Shown here in pieces: positions 34,128 to 42,798 of a stretch of 56,906 nucleotides of DNA; the first letter of the stretch is position 1, and every line of letters begins with the position of its first letter. Position numbers and translations under genes: made by a program. The notes beneath the pieces were generated by a model that was given only the letters and a program-made list of their open reading frames with translations, was not told where the DNA came from and did no database searches. Where the stretch lies: NCBI RefSeq assembly GCF_031846265.1, contig NZ_JAVRIA010000010.1, positions 1 to 56,906 of the forward strand, given 5' to 3'. This DNA is from Microcosmobacter mediterraneus (lineage in GTDB: Bacteria; Bacteroidota; Bacteroidia; Flavobacteriales; Flavobacteriaceae).

Positions 34128-35294
34128 TTAAAAACTGTTTTTCTTATAGGCTTTATACCACCTATCTGGTATTGTTCCGTTAGTTGCATCTAGATAATCT
34201 GAGTGCATGCATGGTAATAACGTGTGCTTTTTTAATTTATTATTAACATTTGGCAAAAAAGGAATCTCTATCCACCAACGCCCTGTTTTAAGACTTTTGT
34301 AGAAAATTAAATCCTCATCATCTACCATAACATTGTATTTCTGAAACTGGGTTTCGTTTCTAAAATCATCATCCTGAACCCTACAATTAACACCTTCTAT
34401 AAAATACCATATCATTTGCGCAATAAGCATCTCTGTAACATCATCATCTTTAGAATTTTTATACTCATAAATACCAAATGAAGATACTTTATTACTGATG
34501 CCAGCATAACGCGTTATTGCACAAACTTCTTTACCATCTAGACCATTAGGTGAATATGACTGTTTTAAACCAACTTCTGAAGCTTTAATCGCTTTTAAAT
34601 CTACACCTACAATATTGGCATCTCGCATTACAGGTTCAACTACATTTATATTTTTTGACACATCACCTAATCTATAGGCTTCAAAAAATAACTTATCCAT
34701 TAAATCAATTTCTTCCTGAGGATTAAAGAAGGTTTGATAACCTATAGTTGCATAATTAAAAAGATTAAAAGGCTGGTCTAAAATAATTTTACCTAAATAA
34801 CTATTGTTCTTTATAGGTTGCTGAGAATCTCCGAGATCAAAATTAGTATCAACACTTACAATATTTACCATAGGCTGAATATTGTCATAGGCTCTGTAAA
34901 TGGCATAAGTTAGATCATGACTTCCTCCTATAATAATAGGTATGATTTGTTTTTCTACTAAAACAGAGACTGCTGTTTTTAATGCGAAGTAAGTATCTTC
35001 AACAGAATCTCCTGGTAAAATATCACCTAAATCGGCAATTTGAGTAAACCAATTTCCAGGAAATAAACTGTAGAGGGCTTTTCTAATATCCTGAAAATCT
35101 AAAGAAGTACCTATGTAATTAATATCGTTTCTATTCTCACTTACACCAATAATGGCTATGTTGATACCATCTAAATCTGGAATACCATTCTGCTCACTAT
35201 GAATTTTGAATTGTCTTCCTAGCGCTTGCCGATGCAAGAGTTCGCTATGGGCTAAAACGGCATCAGAAACTGGAGAGAGAAAATTAAAATTCAT
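34128..35294 (-). CDS. Arginase-fold (formimidoylglutamase-like) protein with degenerate metal site
   Basis: A 388-residue protein with the arginase/ureohydrolase fold, usually annotated as formimidoylglutamase. The first metal motif is kept (IIIGGSHDLTYAI, His). The second, normally DxHxD, reads VDTNFDLGD, so His is replaced by Asn. The third, normally DxD, reads GVDLKAIKAS, so the second Asp is replaced by Lys. Two of the six expected Mn ligands are therefore missing, and normal two-metal hydrolysis is doubtful. It lies 3 bp after topA and 156 bp before gldK. A non-catalytic role, perhaps linked to the type IX secretion genes beside it, is possible but unproven. Confidence 0.85.
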   Translation of the reverse strand: MNFNFLSPVSDAVLAHSELLHRQALGRQFKIHSEQNGIPDLDGINIAIIGVSENRNDINYIGTSLDFQDIRKALYSLFPGNWFTQIADLGDILPGDSVEDTYFALKTAVSVLVEKQIIPIIIGGSHDLTYAIYRAYDNIQPMVNIVSVDTNFDLGDSQQPIKNNSYLGKIILDQPFNLFNYATIGYQTFFNPQEEIDLMDKLFFEAYRLGDVSKNINVVEPVMRDANIVGVDLKAIKASEVGLKQSYSPNGLDGKEVCAITRYAGISNKVSSFGIYEYKNSKDDDVTEMLIAQMIWYFIEGVNCRVQDDDFRNETQFQKYNVMVDDEDLIFYKSLKTGRWWIEIPFLPNVNNKLKKHTLLPCMHSDYLDATNGTIPDRWYKAYKKNSF

Positions 35295-35297
35295 GAA

Positions 35298-37793
35298 TTA
35301 CTTTTTTTTGGTGGCAGCTTTTTTACGTGTTTTTTTCTTTGGTGCGTTCTTTTCAAGTAGCTCTTGTGCTTCAGACAAAGTCATTTCAGAAACATCAACT
35401 GTTTTTGCAAGCTCAACTTTTTGTTTTCCTTTGATAACGTTGTGTCTTCCCCATCTTGCTTTCTCTACTCTAATACCTTCTGCTTCCCAATGGTGAATGA
35501 GCTTATCTTTTTCTTTTTGGATTTTATCTTCAATAAGTTGAACGATATCTTCTTCAGATAAATTATCCCAATCGTATTTCTTATTAACATTAATAAACAT
35601 ATTGTTCCATTTTATAAATGGCCCAAAACGTCCTTTACCTTTAATAACATCTAAATCATTATACCTATATATAGGTGCATCTGCTTTTTGCTTTTCTTTG
35701 ACTAGTTCAATGGCTAAATCTAGCTCAACACTTAAAGGATCAACTCCTGCAGGAAGCGAAATAAACTTTTTTCCAAATTTTACATAAGGCCCAAAACGTC
35801 CATTATTTACTTGTAATGTTTCACCTTCATACTCACCTAAATCTTTTGGCAACTGAAAAAGATCCATGGCGTCTTCAAAGGTAATAGTGTTGAGTTGCTG
35901 GTCTGGAGACAAACTTGCAAACATTGGTTTTTCTTCGTCTTCTACTGTACCTATTTGCACCATTGGTCCAAAGCGTCCTAAACGTACACTAACTTGTCTT
36001 CCAGTTTTGGGATCTGTACCTAAAATACGTTCACCAGATTCTCGTTGTGCATTTTCTTTTACATCTTCTACCTTAGGATGAAAGTCTTTGTAGAATTCTT
36101 TCATCATAGATTTCCAATCCTCTTTACCTTCAGCTATATCATCAAAATCCTCTTCAACCTTGGCTGTAAAATTATAATCTAATATAGTTTCAAAATGATT
36201 TACCAAAAAGTCAGTAACAATCATTCCTATATCTGTTGGCATTAATTTACCTTTGTCTGCACCAACTTTTTCAGTGAGTAATTTATCTGAAATTGAACCA
36301 TTTTCAAAACGCAGTTGTTGATATTCTCTTTGCATACCTTCTCCACTACCTTTTTCTACATAATTTCTATTTTGAATAGTAGAAATCGTTGGCGCATATG
36401 TTGATGGTCTTCCTATACCTAATTCTTCTAATTGTTTAACCAAAGAAGCTTCAGTAAATCGTGCAGGTGGTCTTGTAAAACGTTGCGTGGCTGTAATAAA
36501 TTTATTATTTAATTGCTCTCCTACAGATAGCGCAGGCAGCAAACCTTCTTGCTCTAAATCTTCATCATCTGTACCTTCAAGGTATACTTTTAAAAAGCCA
36601 TCAAAAGTTATGATTTCTCCATTGGCTGTAAACTGCTCACTTACCGTATTAGAAGTGTTTATTTGAATTTTAAGATTTGTACGCTCTAATTGCGCATCAC
36701 TCATTTGAGAAGCGATTGCTCGCTTCCAAATAAGATCATATAATCGTGCTTGGTCACGTTCCGCATTTACAGTATGATTTGCAAAATTAGTAGGTCTAAT
36801 TGCTTCGTGAGCTTCTTGAGCACCTTTAGACTTCCCTTTATAATTTTTAGGATTACTATACTGAGAGCCATAAGCTTGTTCTATTTCTGCCTGAGCACCT
36901 TTTTTAGCTTCATCTGAAAGATTTACACTATCTGTTCTCATATATGTAATGAGTCCAGACTCATACAAACGTTGCGCATTACTCATAGTTCGGCTAACAG
37001 AAAAACCTAATTTGCGTGATGCTTCTTGTTGTAAAGTTGATGTTGTAAATGGTGCAGCAGGTGATTTTTTAGCTGGTTTTTTCTGTAAATCTGAAACCTG
37101 ATAGCTCGCTTCAATATTGTTCTTTAAAAATTTAATAGCGTCTTCTTCAGTCCCAAAATTCTTAGGAAGCTTGGCTCTAAATGAGGAACCATTTTGAGTT
37201 GTAAACTCTGCATCAACTCTGTAGGAAGCCTCTGGCTTAAATCTTTCTATATCTCTTTCGCGTTCTACAATGAGTCTCACAGAAACGGATTGTACACGAC
37301 CAGCAGATAAACCTCCTTTTACTTTTCGCCATAAAACTGGTGACAATTCATAGCCTACAATTCTGTCTAAAACGCGTCGTGCCTGTTGTGCATCTACCAA
37401 GTCATAATCTATACTCCTTGGGTTCTCAATAGCCTTTTTAATTGCAGTTTTGGTAATCTCATGAAAAACAATACGCTTAGTCTTTTCTTTATCTAAGTTT
37501 AATGCCTCTGCTAAATGCCAGGCAATAGCTTCTCCTTCTCTATCTTCATCACTAGCCAGCCATACCATTTCAGCTTTTTTAGCAAGATCCTTTAGTTTTT
37601 TAACAACCGCCTTTTTATCTTTAGAGACTTGATATTTAGGCATAAAATCTCCGTCTACATCAACACCTAACTCTTTAGAAGGTAAGTCTGCGATATGACC
37701 AAAACTAGACTCTACTTTAAAATCTTTACCTAGGAATTTTTCAATAGTCTTTGCTTTAGCTGGTGACTCAACAATCACAAGATTTTTCGCCAT
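35298..37793 (-). CDS. topA: DNA topoisomerase I
   Basis: An 831-residue type IA topoisomerase that relaxes negative supercoils. TOPRIM domain: NLVIVESPAKAKTIEKFLG and MVWLASDEDREGEAIAWHLAEAL with the acidic DxDxE site; catalytic Tyr in LITYMRTDSVNLS (near residue 300); KGLSAGRVQSVSVRLIVERERDI; then GIGRPSTYAPTISTIQNRNYV. In place of E. coli zinc ribbons the C-terminus has several GRFGPxxxxG repeats (VRLGRFGPMVQIG, NGRFGPYVKFG, KGRFGPFIKWN) and a Lys-rich tail ending AATKKK. It has its own -7 element (37814-37821), and the arginase-like gene follows after 3 bp. Confidence 0.97.
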   Translation of the reverse strand: MAKNLVIVESPAKAKTIEKFLGKDFKVESSFGHIADLPSKELGVDVDGDFMPKYQVSKDKKAVVKKLKDLAKKAEMVWLASDEDREGEAIAWHLAEALNLDKEKTKRIVFHEITKTAIKKAIENPRSIDYDLVDAQQARRVLDRIVGYELSPVLWRKVKGGLSAGRVQSVSVRLIVERERDIERFKPEASYRVDAEFTTQNGSSFRAKLPKNFGTEEDAIKFLKNNIEASYQVSDLQKKPAKKSPAAPFTTSTLQQEASRKLGFSVSRTMSNAQRLYESGLITYMRTDSVNLSDEAKKGAQAEIEQAYGSQYSNPKNYKGKSKGAQEAHEAIRPTNFANHTVNAERDQARLYDLIWKRAIASQMSDAQLERTNLKIQINTSNTVSEQFTANGEIITFDGFLKVYLEGTDDEDLEQEGLLPALSVGEQLNNKFITATQRFTRPPARFTEASLVKQLEELGIGRPSTYAPTISTIQNRNYVEKGSGEGMQREYQQLRFENGSISDKLLTEKVGADKGKLMPTDIGMIVTDFLVNHFETILDYNFTAKVEEDFDDIAEGKEDWKSMMKEFYKDFHPKVEDVKENAQRESGERILGTDPKTGRQVSVRLGRFGPMVQIGTVEDEEKPMFASLSPDQQLNTITFEDAMDLFQLPKDLGEYEGETLQVNNGRFGPYVKFGKKFISLPAGVDPLSVELDLAIELVKEKQKADAPIYRYNDLDVIKGKGRFGPFIKWNNMFINVNKKYDWDNLSEEDIVQLIEDKIQKEKDKLIHHWEAEGIRVEKARWGRHNVIKGKQKVELAKTVDVSEMTLSEAQELLEKNAPKKKTRKKAATKKK

Positions 37794-37813
37794 AATTTGG
37801 TTTTTTAAGGCTA

Positions 37814-37821
37814 CAAATGTA
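37814..37821 (-). promoter_or_regulatory. Candidate -7 element of topA
   Basis: TACATTTG on the minus strand matches TAnnTTTG 21 bp upstream of the topA ATG. No exact TTTG is seen at -33. Confidence 0.45.
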
Positions 37822-37911
37822 ATTGAATTTTTTAAAAAGAATATTGACCTTATAGTATCAATAAAAAAAATCCTGTGAAATTCACAATACTTTTTTCTGA
37901 ACTATTTTGGT

Positions 37912-38358
37912 TTAGTATTGATATAAAAACGATTCTGAAAGGTCTTCTATATTTAATAAAACTTCGTTTTCATTTGGCATTTGCAAGTCAGAAATATCAA
38001 ACGACACAACACGAGTAATTACTGCTAAACATGCTTCATTATTAGTGAAATTCAATTTTAAAAAACGTTGTATAGGACTCGATTCTGCAATATCTCCAGA
38101 ATCCACAAGCGCAAATTCCCAAGATTCTCCATCACAACCAGAAGCACTAACCAGCAATTCTAGACAATTATCATTAAGTATTGCTTCTTGTATGGTTAAA
38201 CTGTTTTCGTTATCAATTTCATTATATAACATTTGATTAATAACCACATTGTAGTCACATACTTCGTTAATAGGCAAGTCATCTTCATTACATGTAGTAT
38301 TTACAAGTAATAATGCAAGACATAAAAAAGCAAGGAGTTTTGATTTTGAATTATTCAT
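37912..38358 (-). CDS. Orphan lipoprotein of unknown function
   Basis: A 148-residue protein with a lipoprotein signal (LLAFLCLALLLVNTTCNEDDLP, lipobox Cys near residue 23), so it is exported and lipid-anchored. The mature part is acidic with several Cys (VCDYNV, NDNCLELLVSASGCDGES, NNEACLAV) and looks like a small beta domain. I do not recognise the family. It lies between topA and a polytopic membrane protein, both on the minus strand, without close coupling to either. Confidence 0.7.
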   Translation of the reverse strand: MNNSKSKLLAFLCLALLLVNTTCNEDDLPINEVCDYNVVINQMLYNEIDNENSLTIQEAILNDNCLELLVSASGCDGESWEFALVDSGDIAESSPIQRFLKLNFTNNEACLAVITRVVSFDISDLQMPNENEVLLNIEDLSESFLYQY

Positions 38359-38412
38359 ATCGCTTTTTTTATAAAGATGTAATAACTCATAATTGGTTGC
38401 GTCAAAGGATTA

Positions 38413-39207
38413 TTAATCTTCTGTATAATTAAATACTTGTAATGAAGATTCTGGACTATCATTATCAAAACCAATCGTCTCTTTATATACTAAATAAACA
38501 GGATGGTAGACAAAAGCAGCTGTAAATAATGTCCCAATTCCACACAATAAAAAACCAACTATAGATGCTAGTAATGAGGAAATAATAATTAAACCAAACA
38601 CTATGAGCCATTTTTTAGTTCCTAGTTTAAAGGCAAATGAAATAATATCTCCAACACCTAATTCTGGGTTGAAAGCAAAAAATGGCACAAAAAAGGTGAG
38701 CGGTACCATGACATAAAAAATAGGCAAATAACAAGCTAATGCTGCTACTGTAGCAATGGCCATACTTATAAACATTAAACCAATAAGCTTACCTATATGA
38801 CGACCTTTAAAAAAATAGAAAAAATCAGAGGTTTGTACTTGTTCTCCATGATCTAGCATCTTAATGATTCTGTATAAAGCAGCATTAAGCGCCAGAGACA
38901 AGCCACCAAGTATAATCATAGCAATGAAGAAAAACAAAATATAACCTATTGAAAAACCAGCTATAAATGTGCTAAAAACTTCTGAATTAGAAGATTCTAA
39001 ATTACCAGCCTGAGCAAAAATGAGCATGATAAAAGGTATGTAAACAGCAATGATAAAAGGTAACATTAACAGCATTACAAATAACTGATGTATTAAGCCT
39101 TGAATCCATGTCTTTTTAAAAAGCTCAAAAGAATCACTAAAAATAGTTCCAAAATCTAAGGGTTTATTTTCATTGATTTTATTTGAAATGTAATTGTGTA
39201 AATTCAT
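38413..39207 (-). CDS. Polytopic membrane protein of unknown function
   Basis: A 264-residue protein (ATG at 39207 preferred over 39231, which adds eight residues) with about five to six membrane helices, for example QLFVMLLMLPFIIAVYIPFIMLIFA, YILFFFIAMIILGGLSLAL, GLMFISMAIATVAALACYLPIFY, WLIVFGLIIISSLLASIVGFL. The N-terminal part KPLDFGTIFSDSFELFKKTW resembles membrane-domain proteins of the glycerophosphodiester-phosphodiesterase-membrane/DUF975 type. No catalytic residues can be pointed to. It is divergent from miaB. Confidence 0.7.
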   Translation of the reverse strand: MNLHNYISNKINENKPLDFGTIFSDSFELFKKTWIQGLIHQLFVMLLMLPFIIAVYIPFIMLIFAQAGNLESSNSEVFSTFIAGFSIGYILFFFIAMIILGGLSLALNAALYRIIKMLDHGEQVQTSDFFYFFKGRHIGKLIGLMFISMAIATVAALACYLPIFYVMVPLTFFVPFFAFNPELGVGDIISFAFKLGTKKWLIVFGLIIISSLLASIVGFLLCGIGTLFTAAFVYHPVYLVYKETIGFDNDSPESSLQVFNYTED

Positions 39208-39277
39208 AATAGTTGGTTTATTTATCTTCAAATATAATAGGTTTAAATGAAGATTAAACTACAATGAAGCCTGCCAC

Positions 39278-39310
39278 TTTGTCATAAATCTGAAATAAAA
39301 TGTATCTTTG
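39278..39310 (+). promoter_or_regulatory. Promoter of the miaB operon
   Basis: TTTG (39278-39281), a 21-nt spacer and TATCTTTG (39303-39310) match the Bacteroidota -33/-7 consensus well. Transcription would begin near 39316, downstream of the ATG at 39300, so that ATG cannot be the start of miaB. Confidence 0.75.
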
Positions 39311-39362
39311 CATGCTTATTGACATTGATATAGCTTTAAAGAAATTTTCGCTATTGCGGAAA

Positions 39363-40814
39363 ATGAATATGGAAAAAATAATAGACGAAAATAAACAAGG
39401 AGAACTTCTAGAGTTAAAAGCAAAAGAAGGCAATCAGCGTAAACTTTTTATAGAAAGTTATGGTTGCCAAATGAACTTTAGTGATAGTGAAATTGTGGCC
39501 TCAATTTTATCTAAGGAAGGCTTTAATACCACTCAGAATTTAGAAGATGCAGATTTAGTTTTGGTAAACACCTGCTCTATTAGAGATAAAGCTGAACAAA
39601 CAGTTAGAAAACGTTTAGAGAAATATAATGCTGTAAAACGTATTAACCCTAAAATGAAGATTGGTGTTTTAGGTTGCATGGCAGAACGTTTAAAGAGTAA
39701 GTTTTTAGAAGAAGAAAAAATGGTTGACCTCGTTGTAGGACCAGATGCTTATAAAGATTTACCTAATCTTCTGGCTGAAGTCGATGAAGGTAGAGATGCT
39801 ATTAATGTTATTTTATCAAAAGAAGAAACCTATGGAGACATTGCTCCAGTTAGATTACATAGTAATGGCGTAACAGCATTTGTGTCTATAACTCGAGGAT
39901 GTGATAATATGTGTACGTTTTGTGTGGTTCCATTTACAAGAGGAAGAGAACGTAGTAGAGAACCTCAAAGTATTATAGAAGAAGTTAATGACTTATGGAG
40001 CAAAGGGTTTAAAGAAGTTACTTTACTTGGTCAGAATGTTGACAGTTACTTATGGTATGGAGGTGGATTAAAAAAAGATTTTAAAAATGCTTCTGATCTT
40101 CAAAAAGCCACAGCTACAAATTTTTCTAACTTATTAGAAATGTGTGCAAAAGCGCAACCCAAAATGCGTTTTAGATTTTCTACATCTAATCCTCAAGATA
40201 TGACTTTAGATGTTATTGAAACTATGGCTAAATACAAGAATATCTGTAATTATATTCACTTACCTGTTCAAAGTGGAAGTAATCGTATTTTAAAAGAAAT
40301 GAACCGATTACACACTAGAGAAGAGTATTTTGAACTTATCGATAATATTAAACGATTAATACCAGACTGTGCAATTTCTCAAGATATGATTGCTGGTTTC
40401 CCAACAGAAACTGAAGAAGATCATAAAGACACCTTGAGTTTAATGGAGTATGTAAAATACGATTTCGGATTTATGTTTGCCTATTCTGAACGTCCAGGAA
40501 CCATGGCTGCTCGTAAAATGGAAGATGATATTCCTTCCGATATTAAGAAAAGACGACTTAACGAGATTATACAATTACAGCAAGAACATAGTCTGTATAG
40601 AACGCAACAGCATATAGGTAAAGTTGAAGAAATCTTGATAGAAAAACAATCTAAACGATCAGATCAACATTGGGCTGGACGAAACAGTCAAAATACAATG
40701 GTAGTATTTCCAAAAGAAAACTATAACGTAGGAGATTTTGTTAAAGTTAAAATTACAGATTGTACAAGTGCCACACTGCTTGGTAACGCTGTAGAATTAA
40801 GTGAAAACAACTAA
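39363..40814 (+). CDS. miaB: tRNA-2-methylthio-N6-dimethylallyladenosine synthase
   Basis: A radical-SAM methylthiotransferase that adds the 2-methylthio group to i6A37 of tRNAs reading UNN codons. About 483 residues from the ATG at 39363 (39369 is also possible); the more upstream 39300 is ruled out by the promoter. N-terminal UPF0004 domain with three cluster Cys (YGCQMNFSDSE, NTCSIRDKA, GCMAERL), the radical-SAM site CDNMCTFCVVPFTRG, and a C-terminal TRAM domain (KVEEILIEKQSKRS ... VKVKITDCTSATLLG). It is the first gene of a plus-strand operon; the sigma-54 activator begins one base after its stop. Confidence 0.96.
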   Translation: MNMEKIIDENKQGELLELKAKEGNQRKLFIESYGCQMNFSDSEIVASILSKEGFNTTQNLEDADLVLVNTCSIRDKAEQTVRKRLEKYNAVKRINPKMKIGVLGCMAERLKSKFLEEEKMVDLVVGPDAYKDLPNLLAEVDEGRDAINVILSKEETYGDIAPVRLHSNGVTAFVSITRGCDNMCTFCVVPFTRGRERSREPQSIIEEVNDLWSKGFKEVTLLGQNVDSYLWYGGGLKKDFKNASDLQKATATNFSNLLEMCAKAQPKMRFRFSTSNPQDMTLDVIETMAKYKNICNYIHLPVQSGSNRILKEMNRLHTREEYFELIDNIKRLIPDCAISQDMIAGFPTETEEDHKDTLSLMEYVKYDFGFMFAYSERPGTMAARKMEDDIPSDIKKRRLNEIIQLQQEHSLYRTQQHIGKVEEILIEKQSKRSDQHWAGRNSQNTMVVFPKENYNVGDFVKVKITDCTSATLLGNAVELSENN

Positions 40815-40815
40815 C

Positions 40816-42087
40816 ATGGAATCAATCCAAGCTATAAAACAACGATTTGGAATCATTGGTAACGATGCAAAGTTAAATCGTGCTATCGAGAAAGCTATAC
40901 AAGTTGCTCCGACAGATATATCCATATTAGTTACTGGAGAAAGTGGAGTTGGTAAGGAAAGTATTCCGAAGATAATTCATCAATTATCACATAGAAAACA
41001 TGGTAAATATATTGCTGTTAACTGTGGTGCAATTCCAGAAGGAACAATAGACAGTGAACTCTTTGGTCACGAAAAAGGTGCATTTACAGGCGCAACATCT
41101 ACACGCTCTGGCTATTTTGAAGTCGCTGATGGTGGTACCATTTTTTTAGATGAAGTTGGCGAATTACCTCTAACAACGCAAGTACGTTTACTTAGAGTTT
41201 TAGAAAATGGTGAGTTTATAAAAGTAGGTTCTAGTAAGGTTCAGAAAACTGATGTTAGGATTGTGGCTGCAACCAATGTTAATATGTTTGAAGCCATTAA
41301 AAAAGAAAAGTTTAGAGAAGACCTTTACTATCGTTTAAGCACTATAGATATTCATTTGCCAGCACTTAGAGAGCGTAAAGATGATATTCATTTATTATTT
41401 AGAAAGTTTGCTAGTGATTTTGCATTAAAATACAAAATGCCAACCATTAAACTCGCAGATGAAGCTGTCTCAGTACTATTAAAACATCGCTGGAATGGTA
41501 ACATTCGTCAATTAAGAAATATTGCCGAGCAAATTTCTGTTTTGGAGCAAAATAGAACAATAAGTGCATCAACATTACAAAACTATCTACCAAATTCTAA
41601 CACTAATTTACCAGCTGTAATACATACTACAAAATCTGAGAGTGACTTTAGTAGTGAGCGCGAAATTTTGTACAAGGTTTTATTTGATATGAAAGCCGAT
41701 TTAAATGATCTTAAAAAGCTAACCATGAAACTTATGAAACATGGTAATGCCACAGATGTTCAAAAGGAAAATGAAGGTTTAATACAAAAGATTTATGGTG
41801 GAGATGAAAGTAATTATGAAGAATCACCATCTAATATAGAAGTACTATCCATACCAAGTGAAACGTCTCATGAAGCCATATCATATGAGGACAACTCGGC
41901 AAACGAAGACAAGTATCATTTTGCAGAGGATGTGCAAGAAGAGGAAACTTTATCACTTCAAGACAAGGAGTTAGAATTAATTAAAAAATCTTTAGAGCGC
42001 CACAACGGAAAACGCAAATTAGCAGCTGCAGAACTCGGTATTAGTGAACGTACACTATATAGAAAAATAAAACAATTTGATCTTTAA
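40816..42087 (+). CDS. Sigma-54-dependent transcriptional activator with Fis-type HTH
   Basis: A 423-residue AAA+ enhancer-binding protein. Walker A GESGVGKES, the sigma-54 contact motif GAFTGA (EKGAFTGATSTRSG), Walker B FLDEVGELPL, arginine-finger region REDLYYRLSTIDIHLPALRERKDD, and a C-terminal Fis-like HTH (LERHNGKRKLAAAELGISERTLYRKI). There is no N-terminal receiver or PAS domain, so control comes from elsewhere. A less conserved linker (~residues 255-375) is rich in acidic residues. ATG at 40816, one base after the miaB stop, is preferred to an in-frame GTG at 40801. Its operon partners are lptE and secG, which hints at envelope-related targets. Confidence 0.93.
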   Translation: MESIQAIKQRFGIIGNDAKLNRAIEKAIQVAPTDISILVTGESGVGKESIPKIIHQLSHRKHGKYIAVNCGAIPEGTIDSELFGHEKGAFTGATSTRSGYFEVADGGTIFLDEVGELPLTTQVRLLRVLENGEFIKVGSSKVQKTDVRIVAATNVNMFEAIKKEKFREDLYYRLSTIDIHLPALRERKDDIHLLFRKFASDFALKYKMPTIKLADEAVSVLLKHRWNGNIRQLRNIAEQISVLEQNRTISASTLQNYLPNSNTNLPAVIHTTKSESDFSSEREILYKVLFDMKADLNDLKKLTMKLMKHGNATDVQKENEGLIQKIYGGDESNYEESPSNIEVLSIPSETSHEAISYEDNSANEDKYHFAEDVQEEETLSLQDKELELIKKSLERHNGKRKLAAAELGISERTLYRKIKQFDL

Positions 42088-42096
42088 GATAACATT

Positions 42097-42294
42097 ATGA
42101 AGGCCGTTGAAATATTTATGATTCGTAAGTCGTTTAGACCTAATAGTTCTGAAGCCATTAGACAAGAAGCCGAAGATTTAATAAACGAAAAGCACTATCA
42201 AGGATATCGTTTAATTAATGTAGATTTTGATGTTGCCGACAATGCTGGCTATATTTATGCATTTATTACTATGAAAAAGCCTAATACGTATTAA
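42097..42294 (+). CDS. Conserved small protein of unknown function
   Basis: A 65-residue soluble protein (MKAVEIFMIRKSFRPNSSEAIRQEAEDLINEKHYQGYRLINVDFDVADNAGYIYAFITMKKPNTY), predicted as helix followed by two beta strands, with no signal or membrane segment. I do not recognise the family. It begins 10 bp after the sigma-54 activator, and its stop overlaps the lptE start (taATG), so it is translated as part of the operon and is a real gene. ATG at 42118 (MIRKSF) is an alternative start. Confidence 0.75.
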   Translation: MKAVEIFMIRKSFRPNSSEAIRQEAEDLINEKHYQGYRLINVDFDVADNAGYIYAFITMKKPNTY

Positions 42295-42797
42295 TGAAAC
42301 GAGTATACAAATACCTTACTATTGGTTTATGTTTAGTGTTACTAGGCTGTGGAGCCTATTCATTTACTGGTGTACAAAATATTGATGCTGAAACATTCCA
42401 AGTTAACTATTTTCAGAACAATGCAGCATTGATTGAGCCAGAGTTAGACAGAGAATTTACATTAGCGCTTCAAAATTTAATTCAAAATCAAACCAATTTA
42501 AGCTTAGTAAATAGTGGTGGTGATTTAACGTACGAAGGTGAAATTACTGAATATCGTATCTCGCCAACAACAGCAACTGCAGATAGTAGAGCTGCTCAAA
42601 ACAGATTATCTGTTTCTGTTAATGTACGTTTCTTTCATAAAAATGATGAAGAACAAGATTTTGAAGAACGCTTTTCTTTTTTCTATGATTTTGAAGGCGA
42701 TACACAACTCATAGGTAGTGAGAGAGACACCGCATGGGAAGAAATCTTTGAGCGTCTAACACAAGATATTTTTAATAGATCCTTAGCCAATTGGTAA
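42294..42797 (+). CDS. lptE: LptE-family LPS-assembly lipoprotein
   Basis: A 167-residue outer-membrane lipoprotein with signal peptide and lipobox (LTIGLCLVLLGCGAYSFTG). The fold region INVRFF/LSVSVNVRFFHKNDEEQDFEERFSFFYDFEGDTQL and QDIFNRSLANW are typical for the Bacteroidota LptE group. LptE plugs LptD and helps place LPS in the outer leaflet. Its ATG overlaps the stop of the 65-aa gene, and the TPR gene follows after one base. Confidence 0.88.
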   Translation: MKRVYKYLTIGLCLVLLGCGAYSFTGVQNIDAETFQVNYFQNNAALIEPELDREFTLALQNLIQNQTNLSLVNSGGDLTYEGEITEYRISPTTATADSRAAQNRLSVSVNVRFFHKNDEEQDFEERFSFFYDFEGDTQLIGSERDTAWEEIFERLTQDIFNRSLANW

Positions 42798-42798
42798 T

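Noticed and set aside
39300..39362. Upstream in-frame ATG as the miaB start
   Set aside because: It lies inside the promoter, upstream of the expected transcription start, and adds 21 residues unlike MiaB.
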